Below are positions 1-7,809 of a stretch of DNA of 27,253 bases, piece by piece. Source of the DNA: Pseudomonadota bacterium (GTDB lineage: Bacteria; Myxococcota_A; Polyangia; Polyangiales; Polyangiaceae); contig JAEYVE010000209.1 in the NCBI GenBank assembly GCA_023432025.1, forward strand, positions 1 to 27,253, read 5' to 3'. Numbering within the stretch: the first letter of the stretch is position 1; every line of letters begins with the position of its first letter. Made by a program: the position numbers and the translations under genes. A model generated the notes under the pieces. That model saw only the letters and a program-made list of their open reading frames with translations, was not told where the DNA came from and ran no database searches.

Positions 1-327
1 ACCCGGTGGAGGCTCCATGCCGTCGTAAGCCGGCAGCACCGGTGGCCGAAAGGACAACTGCGGCAAAGGAGGCACCAGCGACGCGGGGAGCGCGGGCGGG
101 GGCGCAATGGACGACGGGGGCAGCTGCGCGGGTGCGGGCGAAACCGGCGCAGGCGAGACCCGAGTAGGCTCCGCGGGCGCTGGCGTGCTCTCCGACGGCG
201 TCGTCCAACCCGAGTCGGGCTCGGGAAAACTCGCGCTCGGCTGAGCCACCGCAACGCGCGCCTGGCTCAGCTGACCACAAAGAGCCAGCCCCAGGGCCAA
301 AACGCGCGCGCCTCGTCCGTCGAACAT
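1..327 (-). CDS. Secreted proline-rich protein, N-terminal part only
   Basis: This frame is open for 109 codons from an ATG at 327 to the left edge, so the C-terminus lies outside the window. The first 30 or so residues look like a signal peptide: a short charged start, then a hydrophobic stretch reading VLALGLALCGQLSQA, with likely cleavage near AVAQ. What follows is a disordered-looking linker rich in Pro, Ala and Ser (SPAPVSPAPAQLPP), such as often joins a signal peptide to an envelope domain. No folded domain is reached, so no function can be given. It is transcribed away from the pigment unit that starts at 449, and the 121 bases between them must hold both promoters. I see no clear promoter boxes there. 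Confidence 0.7.
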   Translation of the reverse strand, partial: MFDGRGARVLALGLALCGQLSQARVAVAQPSASFPEPDSGWTTPSESTPAPAEPTRVSPAPVSPAPAQLPPSSIAPPPALPASLVPPLPQLSFRPPVLPAYDGMEPPPG

Positions 328-448
328 CCCTCACCCATACCCAGCGCCGTCCAGCCCTACAAGGCTGTCCATACATCCTGCACGTTCCACTCGCGCTCCT
401 CGGGGCGCGTGCTCGACCGCCCATCCGTGGTAGAGAGGCGCCGCTCCC

Positions 449-871
449 GTGTTCCCTTCCCTCGAAGAGCTCATTCCGCATCGCGGCAGCTCGGTGGTCC
501 TCGAGCGCCTCACCGAGTTCGAGCCGCCGCGCGCGACGTGCGAAATCGTGCTGAACGAGACCTTCCCGTACTACGTGGACGGGCAGGTCCAAGCAGTGGT
601 GGGGGTCGAAATGTTGGCTCAGGCGGTTGCGGCGTTCGTGGGAATGACGCGCCGTGAGAGCGGCGAACCAGCCCGCCCTGGCTACCTCATCGGCGTGCCG
701 CGCGCGGAGCTGTATGCGCCCCACCTGCCGCTCGGCGTTCCGCTTCGGGCCTGCATCGAGAAGGTTTGGCACGAGGGCCCCGCCGGCAGCTTCAGCGGAC
801 GCCTGCTCGTCGGAACGAAACCCCTGGTCGACGCTCGGCTCAGCGTCTTCGAACCCGAATCTCCTCCATGA
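449..871 (+). CDS. apeP: ApeP-type 3-hydroxyacyl-ACP dehydratase (hot-dog fold)
   Basis: This 140-residue protein is a single hot-dog domain like the small dehydratases of aryl polyene clusters (COG4706 type), which remove water from 3-hydroxyacyl-ACP so that each extension cycle leaves a double bond. The N-terminus has the family pattern LIPHRG (His11), and the helix motif GVEMLAQ places a Glu at residue 54, where FabZ-like enzymes carry their catalytic acid. The GHF histidine of FabZ is absent, as expected for a protein that partners an ApeI subunit. I chose the GTG start because AGAGAGG lies about 10 bases upstream and the protein begins directly at the conserved motif. It opens the plus-strand operon, and its stop overlaps the next start (ATGA). 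The family is fairly certain; the exact partner is inferred. Confidence 0.85.
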   Translation: MFPSLEELIPHRGSSVVLERLTEFEPPRATCEIVLNETFPYYVDGQVQAVVGVEMLAQAVAAFVGMTRRESGEPARPGYLIGVPRAELYAPHLPLGVPLRACIEKVWHEGPAGSFSGRLLVGTKPLVDARLSVFEPESPP

Positions 872-1590
872 AACGAGCCCTCGTTACCGGCGCTTCGCGC
901 GGCATCGGCGCCCACATCGCACGCCGTCTCGGACGAGACGGCTTTCACGTGATCGTCAACTACGCGTCGAGCAAAGACCGCGCGCTCGAAGTGGTGGACG
1001 GCATCCGCTCGGCGGGCGGCTCCGCCGAAGCCATCGGCTTCGACGTGCGTGACGCCGCGTCCGTGAACGCCGCGCTCGAGACCCTCTCCAAGGCAGAGAG
1101 CGAGCCCATCAGCGTCCTGGTCAACAACGCCGGCATCGTCAGCGACGCCCCGTTTCCAGCGCTCGATCGCGTGGCGTGGGAGAGCGTGACGCGCACCACG
1201 CTCGATGGCTTTTACAACGTGACCCAACCGCTGGTGATGCCCATGGCGCGCAAGCGCTGGGGCCGCATCGTCAACATCGCGTCGGTTTCGGGCGTCATCG
1301 GCAACCGTGGACAAGTCAACTACTCCGCGGCCAAAGCGGGCCTCATTGGCGCCACCCGCTCGCTCGCTCAGGAGTTCGCCAAGCGCGGCGTCACCGTCAA
1401 TGCCGTCGCGCCGGGGCTCATCGAAACCGACATGATTGCCAACGCACCAGTGGCAGAAATTCTCCCGCACATTCCGATGCGTCGTTTGGGCAAGCCCGAG
1501 GAAGTGGCAGCCCTCGTGGGATTTTTGGTGAGCGAAGACGCCGGCTACATCACCGGCCAAGTCATCGGCATCAATGGGGGCATCGCGTGA
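868..1590 (+). CDS. apeQ: 3-oxoacyl-ACP reductase (FabG-like SDR, ApeQ type)
   Basis: This 240-residue short-chain dehydrogenase/reductase should use NADPH to reduce the 3-oxoacyl-ACP formed by the ketosynthase during polyene extension. The Rossmann motif TGASRGIG is at residues 7-14, NNAG at 86-89, and the catalytic set is Ser139 (NIASVSG), Tyr152 and Lys156 (YSAAK). The C-terminus ends with the FabG-like YITGQVIGINGG. The ATG is preferred because it forms an ATGA overlap with the dehydratase gene and starts right before the Rossmann strand. One oddity is that the fourth member of the usual SDR tetrad, an Asn after the long helix (ETNL in E. coli FabG), appears to be Thr here (RTTL). A housekeeping FabG is possible by sequence alone, but the position between the ApeP- and ApeR-type genes makes the pigment role much more likely. 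Confidence 0.92.
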   Translation: MKRALVTGASRGIGAHIARRLGRDGFHVIVNYASSKDRALEVVDGIRSAGGSAEAIGFDVRDAASVNAALETLSKAESEPISVLVNNAGIVSDAPFPALDRVAWESVTRTTLDGFYNVTQPLVMPMARKRWGRIVNIASVSGVIGNRGQVNYSAAKAGLIGATRSLAQEFAKRGVTVNAVAPGLIETDMIANAPVAEILPHIPMRRLGKPEEVAALVGFLVSEDAGYITGQVIGINGGIA

Positions 1591-2828
1591 GCGGTCCCCT
1601 TTCGAAGCGGCGCGTCGTGGTGACGGGCATTGGCCTTGCCAGCCCCATCGGTAACTCGCTCGAGGCCGTCACGGAGTCCTTGCTGGCGAAGCGCCACGGC
1701 ATCGTGCCCATGCCGAACTGGGCGCACATCGGTCAGCTGCAAGCGCGCTTGGCCGGCTGCGTGCAAGGCATCGAGGCGTCGGACTTTCCTCGCAAAAAGG
1801 TGCGCACGATGGGTCGCGTCGGCGTGCTTTCCGTGTACGCCACCGAGCAAGCGGTCCAAGACGCAGGCCTCACCGAAGCCCAAATCAGCAACGTGCGCAC
1901 GGGCATGGCGTACGGCTCCACGCACGGCTCGTCGACCGAGCTCGAGGCCTTCTGCCGCACGCTCTTCGAAGGCGAGAGCTTGGCCGGCCTCGCCGGCAGC
2001 ACGTACCTCAAGTTCATGAGCCACACCTGCGCCGCCAACCTGGCACAGTACTACGGCATCCGTGGCCGCGTCGTGCCCACGGTGGCCGCTTGCGCCAGCG
2101 CGAGCCAAGGCATTGGCCTCGGCTACGAAGCCATCGCCTTCGGCCAACAGGACGTCATGCTCTGCGGCGGCGCAGAGGAAATGCACTTCGTCCACGCGGG
2201 CGTCTTCGACATCGTTTTCGCCGCCTCGTCCAAGTACAACGACCGACCCGAGCTCACGCCGCGTCCCTACGACGCCGACCGCGATGGGCTGGTGGTGGCG
2301 GAAGGCGCCGGCACGCTGGTGCTCGAAGAGTACGAGACCGCCAAGGCGCGCGGCGCGCACATCTACGCGGAGATCGTCGGCTACGGCACGTGCTGTGACG
2401 GCACGCACGTCACTTCCCCCTCGGTGGACGGCATGGCGCACGCCATGGAGCTCGCGCTCCAAGACGCGCGCCTCTCCGGGGACGCCATCCAGTACGTCAA
2501 CGCGCACGGCACCGGGACCGAGGTCGGTGACATCGCCGAAAGCCTGGCCACTCTGCGCGTGCTCGGCGACCGCGTGCCCGTCAGCTCCACCAAGAGCTAC
2601 ACCGGACACACACTGGGCGCCTGCGGCGCCATCGAAGCCGGCTTCTGCTTCGCCGCAATGCGCGAAGGCTTCCTGCCGGTCAACCGCAACTTGGAGCAGC
2701 TGGACCCGCGGTGCGCCAAGCTCGACTTCATCGTCGGCGAGCACCGCCGGCAAAAGCTCGAGCTCGTCATGAGCAACAACTTCGCGTTCGGCGGCATCAA
2801 CACGTCGCTGATTTTCAAGAGCCTCTGA
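1587..2828 (+). CDS. apeR: Beta-ketoacyl-ACP synthase (ApeR position)
   Basis: This 413-residue condensing enzyme of the FabB/FabF class should extend the acyl-ACP chain by decarboxylative condensation with malonyl-ACP. The complete Cys-His-His triad is visible: Cys169 in VAACASASQG, His307 in NAHGTGT and His341 in KSYTGHTLGA. The normal C-terminal NNFAFGGIN loop is also present. The GTG start gives a GTGA overlap with the reductase gene and leaves a short leader before RRVVVTGIG. The order dehydratase, reductase, synthase equals apeP-apeQ-apeR of known clusters. Those clusters also carry a second KS and a chain-length-factor-like KS; neither is seen here. This enzyme is catalytically complete, not a chain-length factor, because its active-site Cys is present. 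Confidence 0.92.
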   Translation: MSGPLSKRRVVVTGIGLASPIGNSLEAVTESLLAKRHGIVPMPNWAHIGQLQARLAGCVQGIEASDFPRKKVRTMGRVGVLSVYATEQAVQDAGLTEAQISNVRTGMAYGSTHGSSTELEAFCRTLFEGESLAGLAGSTYLKFMSHTCAANLAQYYGIRGRVVPTVAACASASQGIGLGYEAIAFGQQDVMLCGGAEEMHFVHAGVFDIVFAASSKYNDRPELTPRPYDADRDGLVVAEGAGTLVLEEYETAKARGAHIYAEIVGYGTCCDGTHVTSPSVDGMAHAMELALQDARLSGDAIQYVNAHGTGTEVGDIAESLATLRVLGDRVPVSSTKSYTGHTLGACGAIEAGFCFAAMREGFLPVNRNLEQLDPRCAKLDFIVGEHRRQKLELVMSNNFAFGGINTSLIFKSL

Positions 2829-2864
2829 GGCGCGCCGCTCGCGCCAAGTTTGCGATCACCCCGC

Positions 2865-2889
2865 GCGCGGCCGACCCTGGCGGCCGCGC
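2865..2889. other. GC-rich stem-loop between ketosynthase and halogenase genes
   Basis: A perfect 8-bp inverted repeat (GCGCGGCC / GGCCGCGC) encloses a 9-base loop. It sits in the 116-base gap that separates the ketosynthase stop from the halogenase start, the only real gap in the plus-strand operon. No T-tract follows, so a classical intrinsic terminator is unlikely. It may partly uncouple halogenase expression or protect the upstream message, which is inference. Confidence 0.35.
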
Positions 2890-2944
2890 CCTGCGCCGAC
2901 CCCCCTCCGCTTCCCTCGTCTCCCCCTCCGCAAAGCTTCGACGC

Positions 2945-4210
2945 ATGAGCGACGACGTCATCGTTTTGGGTGCTGGCCCCGCTGGCTCTACGGCGGGCGC
3001 GCTGCTCGCCGAGCAAGGCGTGCGCGTGACCGTCCTCGAAAAGGACGTCTTTCCGCGCTTTCACATCGGCGAGTCGCTGCTGCCACGCGTGGTGCCGCTC
3101 CTGACTCGACTCGGCGTGGACCCGAGCGGCTTCTTGCGCAAAGAGGGCGCCGAGTTCATCGACGAGTCGACCGGCGACCACGTGGGCTACCCGTTTTCCA
3201 CGGCGCTCGAAGGTGGACCTCCCTCCGCCTTCCAGGTCGACCGCGCCACCTTCGACAACGCCCTCGCGGAGGCCGCCGCGCGCAAAGGCGCCACCCTACG
3301 CTTCGGGGAAAAGGCCACGGACGTCAGGGTGAACCCAGACGGCGTCGTCGTCGAAACGGAAACGACGAGCGGCGAGCGCCTCACGCACCGCGCCCGCTAC
3401 CTCGTCGACGCCACGGGGCAGGACGCCTTCTTCGGTCGGCGCGAGCGCACCATCGTGCCGCTCGGCGACTTCGGCAAAGCCGCAGTTTTTACGCACTTTC
3501 ACGACATCGAACAGCGCATCGCGGAGGTCTTCGGCCCCGCCGGCAACATCAAGGTGCTCATCGTGCCCAACGGCTGGTCGTGGGTGATTCCGCTCGCGGG
3601 CGGCAAGGTCAGCGTGGGCCTGGTGAGCCGCGAGCGCGGCTTCCGTGAGGAATGGCTGGACGCGCTCATCGAGAGCTCACCTTTGCTCCAGCGGCTCACC
3701 TCCGGCGCGCGCCGCGGACCGACGCGCATCATCCGCAACTTCAGCTACAAAAACCGCGTCCCCCACGGCGCGCGCTTCGTGTGCATCGGGGACGCCGCCG
3801 CCTTCCTCGATCCGGTGTTTTCGTCCGGCGTCACCCTGGCCATGGAGTCCGGCGCTCGCCTCGCCGAGCTCTTGGCTCCCGCGCTCCGCGAAGGGAGAGA
3901 GGCGGATCCCGAGCTCACCGCGTCCATCGCCGCGTACATGCGCACGGGCTACGTGTCGATGGGCAGCCTGATTCACTCGTTTTACAATCGCAACTTGGTG
4001 CGAAACATCTTTTTCGCGCCGAACCCCGAACCAGAGTACCGGGCGGGGCTCGTTACGCTCCTCGCCGGCGACATGTGGCGCGAGGACAATCGCTTCCGTC
4101 GAATGCTGCTCTCCTCCTCGCGGCGTCTTTCGGCCATCGTGGAGCTCCTCGGTGAATCGAGTGAGCCGGGCAAGCCGGTCGCGCACGACTCCATGCTCGC
4201 GAGCGAATGA
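2945..4210 (+). CDS. Flavin-dependent halogenase-like oxidoreductase
   Basis: This 421-residue FAD protein belongs to the tryptophan-halogenase-like branch of flavin monooxygenases. Evidence is the dinucleotide motif GAGPAG (residues 9-14), the FPRFHIGESLLP segment (36-47), a Lys66 in KEGAEF where halogenases place the lysine that reacts with hypohalous acid, and WSWVIP at 211-216, the WxWxIP signature that separates halogenases from ordinary monooxygenases. GDAAAFLDPVFSSG is the second FAD-binding motif, and the C-terminal LLAGDMWREDNRF is typical of the group. The ATG at 2945 begins just before the first strand; frame continues upstream but without family similarity. Related genes occur in xanthomonadin (brominated) and flexirubin (some chlorinated) clusters, so it probably halogenates the aryl head. 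Aryl hydroxylation or another oxidation cannot be excluded. Confidence 0.85.
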   Translation: MSDDVIVLGAGPAGSTAGALLAEQGVRVTVLEKDVFPRFHIGESLLPRVVPLLTRLGVDPSGFLRKEGAEFIDESTGDHVGYPFSTALEGGPPSAFQVDRATFDNALAEAAARKGATLRFGEKATDVRVNPDGVVVETETTSGERLTHRARYLVDATGQDAFFGRRERTIVPLGDFGKAAVFTHFHDIEQRIAEVFGPAGNIKVLIVPNGWSWVIPLAGGKVSVGLVSRERGFREEWLDALIESSPLLQRLTSGARRGPTRIIRNFSYKNRVPHGARFVCIGDAAAFLDPVFSSGVTLAMESGARLAELLAPALREGREADPELTASIAAYMRTGYVSMGSLIHSFYNRNLVRNIFFAPNPEPEYRAGLVTLLAGDMWREDNRFRRMLLSSSRRLSAIVELLGESSEPGKPVAHDSMLASE

Positions 4211-4326
4211 GCGAAGCGCCAGCCGGTCCTCGCTGTGTCGAGCGAGCCGGCGCGTGCTCGTGAATGAGCGGAGAGTCGACGCGGCTTCTCCCGAATGCGC
4301 CCGAGCGCCGTACTAAGAGCCTCACG

Positions 4327-4363
4327 TCGAGCGGTAGTTGCGTAGTGCGGGAGCACCGCTCGA
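4327..4363. terminator. Stem-loop between convergent pigment operons, possible terminator
   Basis: TCGAGCGGT (4327-4335) and ACCGCTCGA (4355-4363) form a perfect 9-bp stem with a 19-base loop, in the 178-base gap where the halogenase gene and the DUF3261 lipoprotein gene converge. A bidirectional terminator would be expected here. There is no T-tract on either side, so factor-dependent termination or a different role is possible. Its right arm lies within one of two inverted repeat copies described separately (4343-4359). Confidence 0.35.
4343..4359 (-). repeat. 17-bp repeat, copy 1 of an inverted pair
   Basis: Read on the minus strand this is GCGGTGCTCCCGCACTA, identical to positions 7655-7671 on the plus strand. 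Allowing three mismatches the match extends to about 26 bases on one side. The two copies face each other across the DUF3261 lipoprotein and MMPL exporter genes. A chance 17-bp match is unlikely even in GC-rich sequence, but no function is evident. Confidence 0.6.
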
Positions 4364-4388
4364 TGTCGTGCGTCGCCTTCCCCCTCAC

Positions 4389-5093
4389 TCACAGCTCCGT
4401 GGCGCTGGTGGTGACGACCTCCAGCGCGTAGCCGTACCAGTGGTTTTCGAAGAGAGCGCGCGCGGGGGGAACGCCCGGCGCGTAACCTGCGCCGTAGTCG
4501 ACTTCGATTTTCTTTCCGGGCTCCGCGACGCGCTCGAAGCTGCGACGAACGAGCTTGCCCGAGCGCCAAACGTCCACGCGCCGCTCGCCGAGCTCCAAGG
4601 TGACGTGCTCGCCGTCCGACCGAGGCGCGGACATGCCCACGAAGAACGTGCGGTGGATGTCGATCAAGATGCTCTTGGGGTCGAACGGGAGCTTTCTTCC
4701 GACGTAGTTGTGAAAAGAAAACTCGTAGCCGCGCTGCTCGATGGAGAAGGCGCGCGTGTTGAACGGCGTGAGCCCGAGCACGGTGAGCGCGCCGTCCGCG
4801 TGCTGCAGGACCGCGCCGAACGACTGGGCGCGGTCGCCGTAACGCGCCGTGATTTCCTGCTCCCAGACGAACTCGGCGCCCAGCTCGCGCGTGTTTTGCA
4901 GGGGGCCACCGTACTCTTTCCCGGAGGCGCTGGGCCTCACCACGCCGCGCTCCGTGGACGTGGCGCAGGCCGCGGCGCCCCACGACGGAACGACGAGAAG
5001 CGCGAACGTGGTGGCGCGGCCCAGCGTCGTGGCGCGCGCGAATACGCGCGCCACGCAAAGCGAACCAAGCCAAGTGACTTTGCTCTTCTTCAC
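4389..5093 (-). CDS. DUF3261 family outer-membrane lipoprotein of aryl polyene cluster
   Basis: This 234-residue protein matches the DUF3261 lipoproteins found next to the MMPL exporter in aryl polyene clusters, thought to help place the pigment in the outer membrane. The family core is clear: LQHADGALTVLGLTPFNTRAF near residues 96-116, followed by KSILIDIHRTFF and a C-terminal NHWYGYALEV. The N-terminus has a hydrophobic segment ending SWGAAAC, with Cys43 as the likely lipidated residue. That lipobox is weak, with Ala at -3, and the charged leader before it is long, so a later GTG start is possible. The GTG at 5093 is chosen because it overlaps the exporter stop (GTGA). It is the last gene of the minus-strand operon. 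The family call is firm; the molecular role is not established. Confidence 0.82.
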   Translation of the reverse strand: MKKSKVTWLGSLCVARVFARATTLGRATTFALLVVPSWGAAACATSTERGVVRPSASGKEYGGPLQNTRELGAEFVWEQEITARYGDRAQSFGAVLQHADGALTVLGLTPFNTRAFSIEQRGYEFSFHNYVGRKLPFDPKSILIDIHRTFFVGMSAPRSDGEHVTLELGERRVDVWRSGKLVRRSFERVAEPGKKIEVDYGAGYAPGVPPARALFENHWYGYALEVVTTSATEL

Positions 5094-7504
5094 GACGCGG
5101 GCTCCACACCGTGCCCCTGCGCCGGGCGATCGATCAAGGCGGCCGCGATGGGGGCCAAGATCAGGCAGAGCACGTCACCCAGCGCCACCGTTTGGCCCAT
5201 GGAACGCAGCGCCGGCACCGCCGAGAGACCGAGCAGCCCGAACGAAAGCACCGTACTGAGGCACGCCAGCACGATGCTCATCATGGCCGCGGGCGTCGCG
5301 TCGTGCCCATCCGAGCGCGCGGCGTCCACCAAGAAGACGCCGTAGTCCTCTCCCATGCTGAGCACCAAGAGCAGCGAAATGACGTGCAGCAAGTTCAGCT
5401 CTACGCCGAAGAGCGAGAGGATGCCCAGCGTCGCCACGCCGGAAACGCACGCCGGAACCACCGCGGCGAGCGTTGGCCGGAGGCGCCGGTAGCGCATGAA
5501 GACCGCGCCAACGACCAACACCAGCCCGAAAGCGACGAGCTTGATGGTGCGCGAGCGTACGTCCACGTAGAGCGCGTCGATGGTCGCGCCTTGGTCGAAG
5601 TAGTGCACGCCCGGAAGGCGCTCCACGGCGGCCGCGACGTGCTCGGGCCGGCTCACGTCCGAAAGGTGCGTCACGACCGCCGCCTTCCCGCCCAGATCGA
5701 TGACGAACGGAGAGATCATCCCGCGGAGCGGGCTCTTCGAGAGAAGCTCGAAGTCGAGCGGCGACATCGGCTCCGAAAGCGCGCGCGAGAGATCGCCCCT
5801 GAACTCGCTGAAGAGCTCGGGCACGAAGCCGCTCTCGGCGAGCGCGCGCTCCGTGCGCGTCGCGAGCTCGGGAGCGGCGCGCAACACGCGGAGGTTTCGC
5901 TCTTGAAGGCTGGTCGACCACAAGAGGTCGTGCGCCGAAGCGAGACCGCCCAGCGCGCCATCTTCCCGCAGCTTCTTCAGCACCGGGAGCGCAGCTTCAC
6001 TCTGACCGAGCGCCTCCTCCACGTTGCTGCCCGTAGCCACCACGAAGCGCCCGCCGGAGTGATCCCCGATGCGCGCTCGAACGCGCGCGTCCTCGGCCAA
6101 GAGCGCCGGGTTCGGCTGATTGAGCGCGTTCAAGTCCGTTTGCCAACGCACCCGCAAAAGGCCGCTCGCGCCCGCCACCAGCGCAAAGACCAAGAGCGAC
6201 CACGAAAGAGCGCGGTGTCGTCGCACCAGCGTGAGCACGTGGCCCAAGAGCGCCGCGGACTTGCGGAGGGAGGGCGACGGACGGAGCGCGGGCCCCAAGA
6301 GCGGCGCGATGAGCGCGACCGCCAAGAGCCCTCCCGTCACGCCCGTGACCGCAAACAGGCTCATTTCCCGCACCCCCGGAAAGCCCGAAAAGCCGAGCCC
6401 CAAGAGCCCCAGAATGCTGGTGCCGCCGGCGAGGAAAAGGCTCGGCAGGACGTCGCGGAGAGAAGCGCGCGGCGCGCGCCCCTCCTCACCCAGATCGTGG
6501 TGATTGATGAGGTGGACCGGAAAGTCGATGGCGACGCCGATGAGCGAGCTCCCGAACGCCAGGGTGAGCACGTGGACGCGCCCGAACACGAGCAGGCAGG
6601 CCGCCAGCGCCAAGAGCGTACCGAGCACGACGGGGATCAGCGTGAAAACGAGCCGGCTTGGCCTCCGATACAGCATCAAATAGACGAACAAGAGCCCCGC
6701 GGTGGAGAGCGTCGAAATCCGCGCCATATCCTCCTTCATGGCGCTCTCGGAAGCGACGGCGAAGCGGTTGATGCCCGTCGACTCCAGCTCGAGCTCGCCG
6801 CCGCTCTGCGCGCGTTGCTCGGCGAATGCGGCGTCCAGCTCGCTCAAGAGCTCACGTTGTTTTTCGCTCGCAAACGCGGAGTCCGCGAGCTCCACGAACA
6901 CGATGGCGTGGCCGTCGCGCGAAAAGAACTGTCCCCGGCGCACCTGCAAGTCCCCGGGGCTCGCCGCCTCGAGCCGCTTCAAAAACGCGGGAAAGGCCTG
7001 CCACGGATCGCGCGGCGCGAGCCTCCGCACGAACACGCCCTCCGGGCCAGCCAAAGCTTCGGCGAGCTCGGTCGCGCTCTCGGCCAACCCTTCGTCGTCG
7101 AGCCGCCCTGGCAGCTCTCGCTCCGGAGCGTCGGAGAGCAGCTGGAAGCGTCGCGGAAAGTAGAGCTCATAAAAGCTTTGCTCGATGTCCGGGCCCACGC
7201 CGGAGCGCGCGCTCTTCACGCGCGGAGACTCTGCCAGGCGCTCGCTGAGGCGCGCCGCCGCGCGCGCCAAAGCCTCCTCGCCGAGCCGCGGTGGCCCCAG
7301 CGAAAGCACCATGCGCCGCGTGAGCGTCGAGTCCGCCAAGCGCGACGAAATGTCGAACAGCTCGCGCTCCTCGCTGTCCGGCAAGAAAGCCGTAATGGCG
7401 GTTTCCACCTTCCAAAGGCGAAAGCAGACGAACCCCAGCACCGCGGTCACGAGAACCGTCAGAACCAGAGTCATCCCGCGAGAACGGCCGACGCCTGCGC
7501 GCAT
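5090..7504 (-). CDS. MMPL/RND family exporter of the pigment lipid
   Basis: This 804-residue inner-membrane protein has the layout of MMPL exporters (COG4258 type), with two repeats of one helix, a large periplasmic domain, and five helices. The first helix is near residues 10-30; the helix bundles lie near 260-410 and 650-790. Acidic residues occur where RND proteins carry proton-relay residues, in GVAIDFPVH of the first half and SMGEDYGVFLV of the second. In aryl polyene clusters this exporter sits between the LolA-like carrier and the DUF3261 lipoprotein, exactly as here, and is believed to move the lipid-linked pigment across or out of the inner membrane. The ATG is the only start between an in-frame TAA at 7523-7525 and the first helix. 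It is followed by the lipoprotein gene with a GTGA overlap. The 305-base gap before it is the largest in this operon. Confidence 0.88.
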   Translation of the reverse strand: MRAGVGRSRGMTLVLTVLVTAVLGFVCFRLWKVETAITAFLPDSEERELFDISSRLADSTLTRRMVLSLGPPRLGEEALARAAARLSERLAESPRVKSARSGVGPDIEQSFYELYFPRRFQLLSDAPERELPGRLDDEGLAESATELAEALAGPEGVFVRRLAPRDPWQAFPAFLKRLEAASPGDLQVRRGQFFSRDGHAIVFVELADSAFASEKQRELLSELDAAFAEQRAQSGGELELESTGINRFAVASESAMKEDMARISTLSTAGLLFVYLMLYRRPSRLVFTLIPVVLGTLLALAACLLVFGRVHVLTLAFGSSLIGVAIDFPVHLINHHDLGEEGRAPRASLRDVLPSLFLAGGTSILGLLGLGFSGFPGVREMSLFAVTGVTGGLLAVALIAPLLGPALRPSPSLRKSAALLGHVLTLVRRHRALSWSLLVFALVAGASGLLRVRWQTDLNALNQPNPALLAEDARVRARIGDHSGGRFVVATGSNVEEALGQSEAALPVLKKLREDGALGGLASAHDLLWSTSLQERNLRVLRAAPELATRTERALAESGFVPELFSEFRGDLSRALSEPMSPLDFELLSKSPLRGMISPFVIDLGGKAAVVTHLSDVSRPEHVAAAVERLPGVHYFDQGATIDALYVDVRSRTIKLVAFGLVLVVGAVFMRYRRLRPTLAAVVPACVSGVATLGILSLFGVELNLLHVISLLLVLSMGEDYGVFLVDAARSDGHDATPAAMMSIVLACLSTVLSFGLLGLSAVPALRSMGQTVALGDVLCLILAPIAAALIDRPAQGHGVEPAS

Positions 7505-7809
7505 GATTTCCGAGAAGAGCCCTTACAACGTCTCGCGCCCCTGCGTCACACCCAAACGCCGACCGAAAGTCGGCTTCCCTTCACCTCGAACGCCGGCTGG
7601 GGCCAGCTCCCCATCACCCCAAAAAGTTGGTGGGGAGGCGTGGCGCGGCGTCGCGCGGTGCTCCCGCACTAAGGCGCCAGGCTCGCGCATCACCGCGTCA
7701 CCGAACCGTGCTCGCTGCACTACCGCCGGCGGCCCCTGGCTCTCGCGCCGCCGCGCGCGTCACCGCTCACCCAACCGTGCTCGCTGCACTGCCGCCGACG
7801 GCCCCTGGC
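7505..7809. other. Intergenic gap inside the minus operon, repeat-bearing
   Basis: No gene is supported in these 305 bases between the LolA-like and MMPL genes. All other junctions of the operon overlap or are 3-7 bases apart, so this insert is exceptional. It holds one copy of a 17-bp inverted repeat (7655-7671) and a 39-base direct repeat (7704-7742) whose second copy runs into the LolA-like stop codon. An internal promoter or processing site may lie here, but I could not identify one. Confidence 0.6.
7655..7671 (+). repeat. 17-bp repeat, copy 2 of an inverted pair
   Basis: GCGGTGCTCCCGCACTA is the exact reverse complement of 4343-4359. It lies in the gap upstream of the exporter gene, so the exporter and lipoprotein genes are bracketed by inverted copies. 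Confidence 0.6.

Noticed and set aside
1545..2753. A 402-codon minus-strand frame opposite the ketosynthase gene
   Set aside because: Composition is the mirror of the ketosynthase codons and no domain is visible.
5111..7672. An 853-codon open frame on the plus strand opposite the exporter gene
   Set aside because: Its translation is an Arg/Glu/His-rich shadow typical of antisense to GC-rich genes, while the minus strand gives a clean MMPL protein with helices and motifs.
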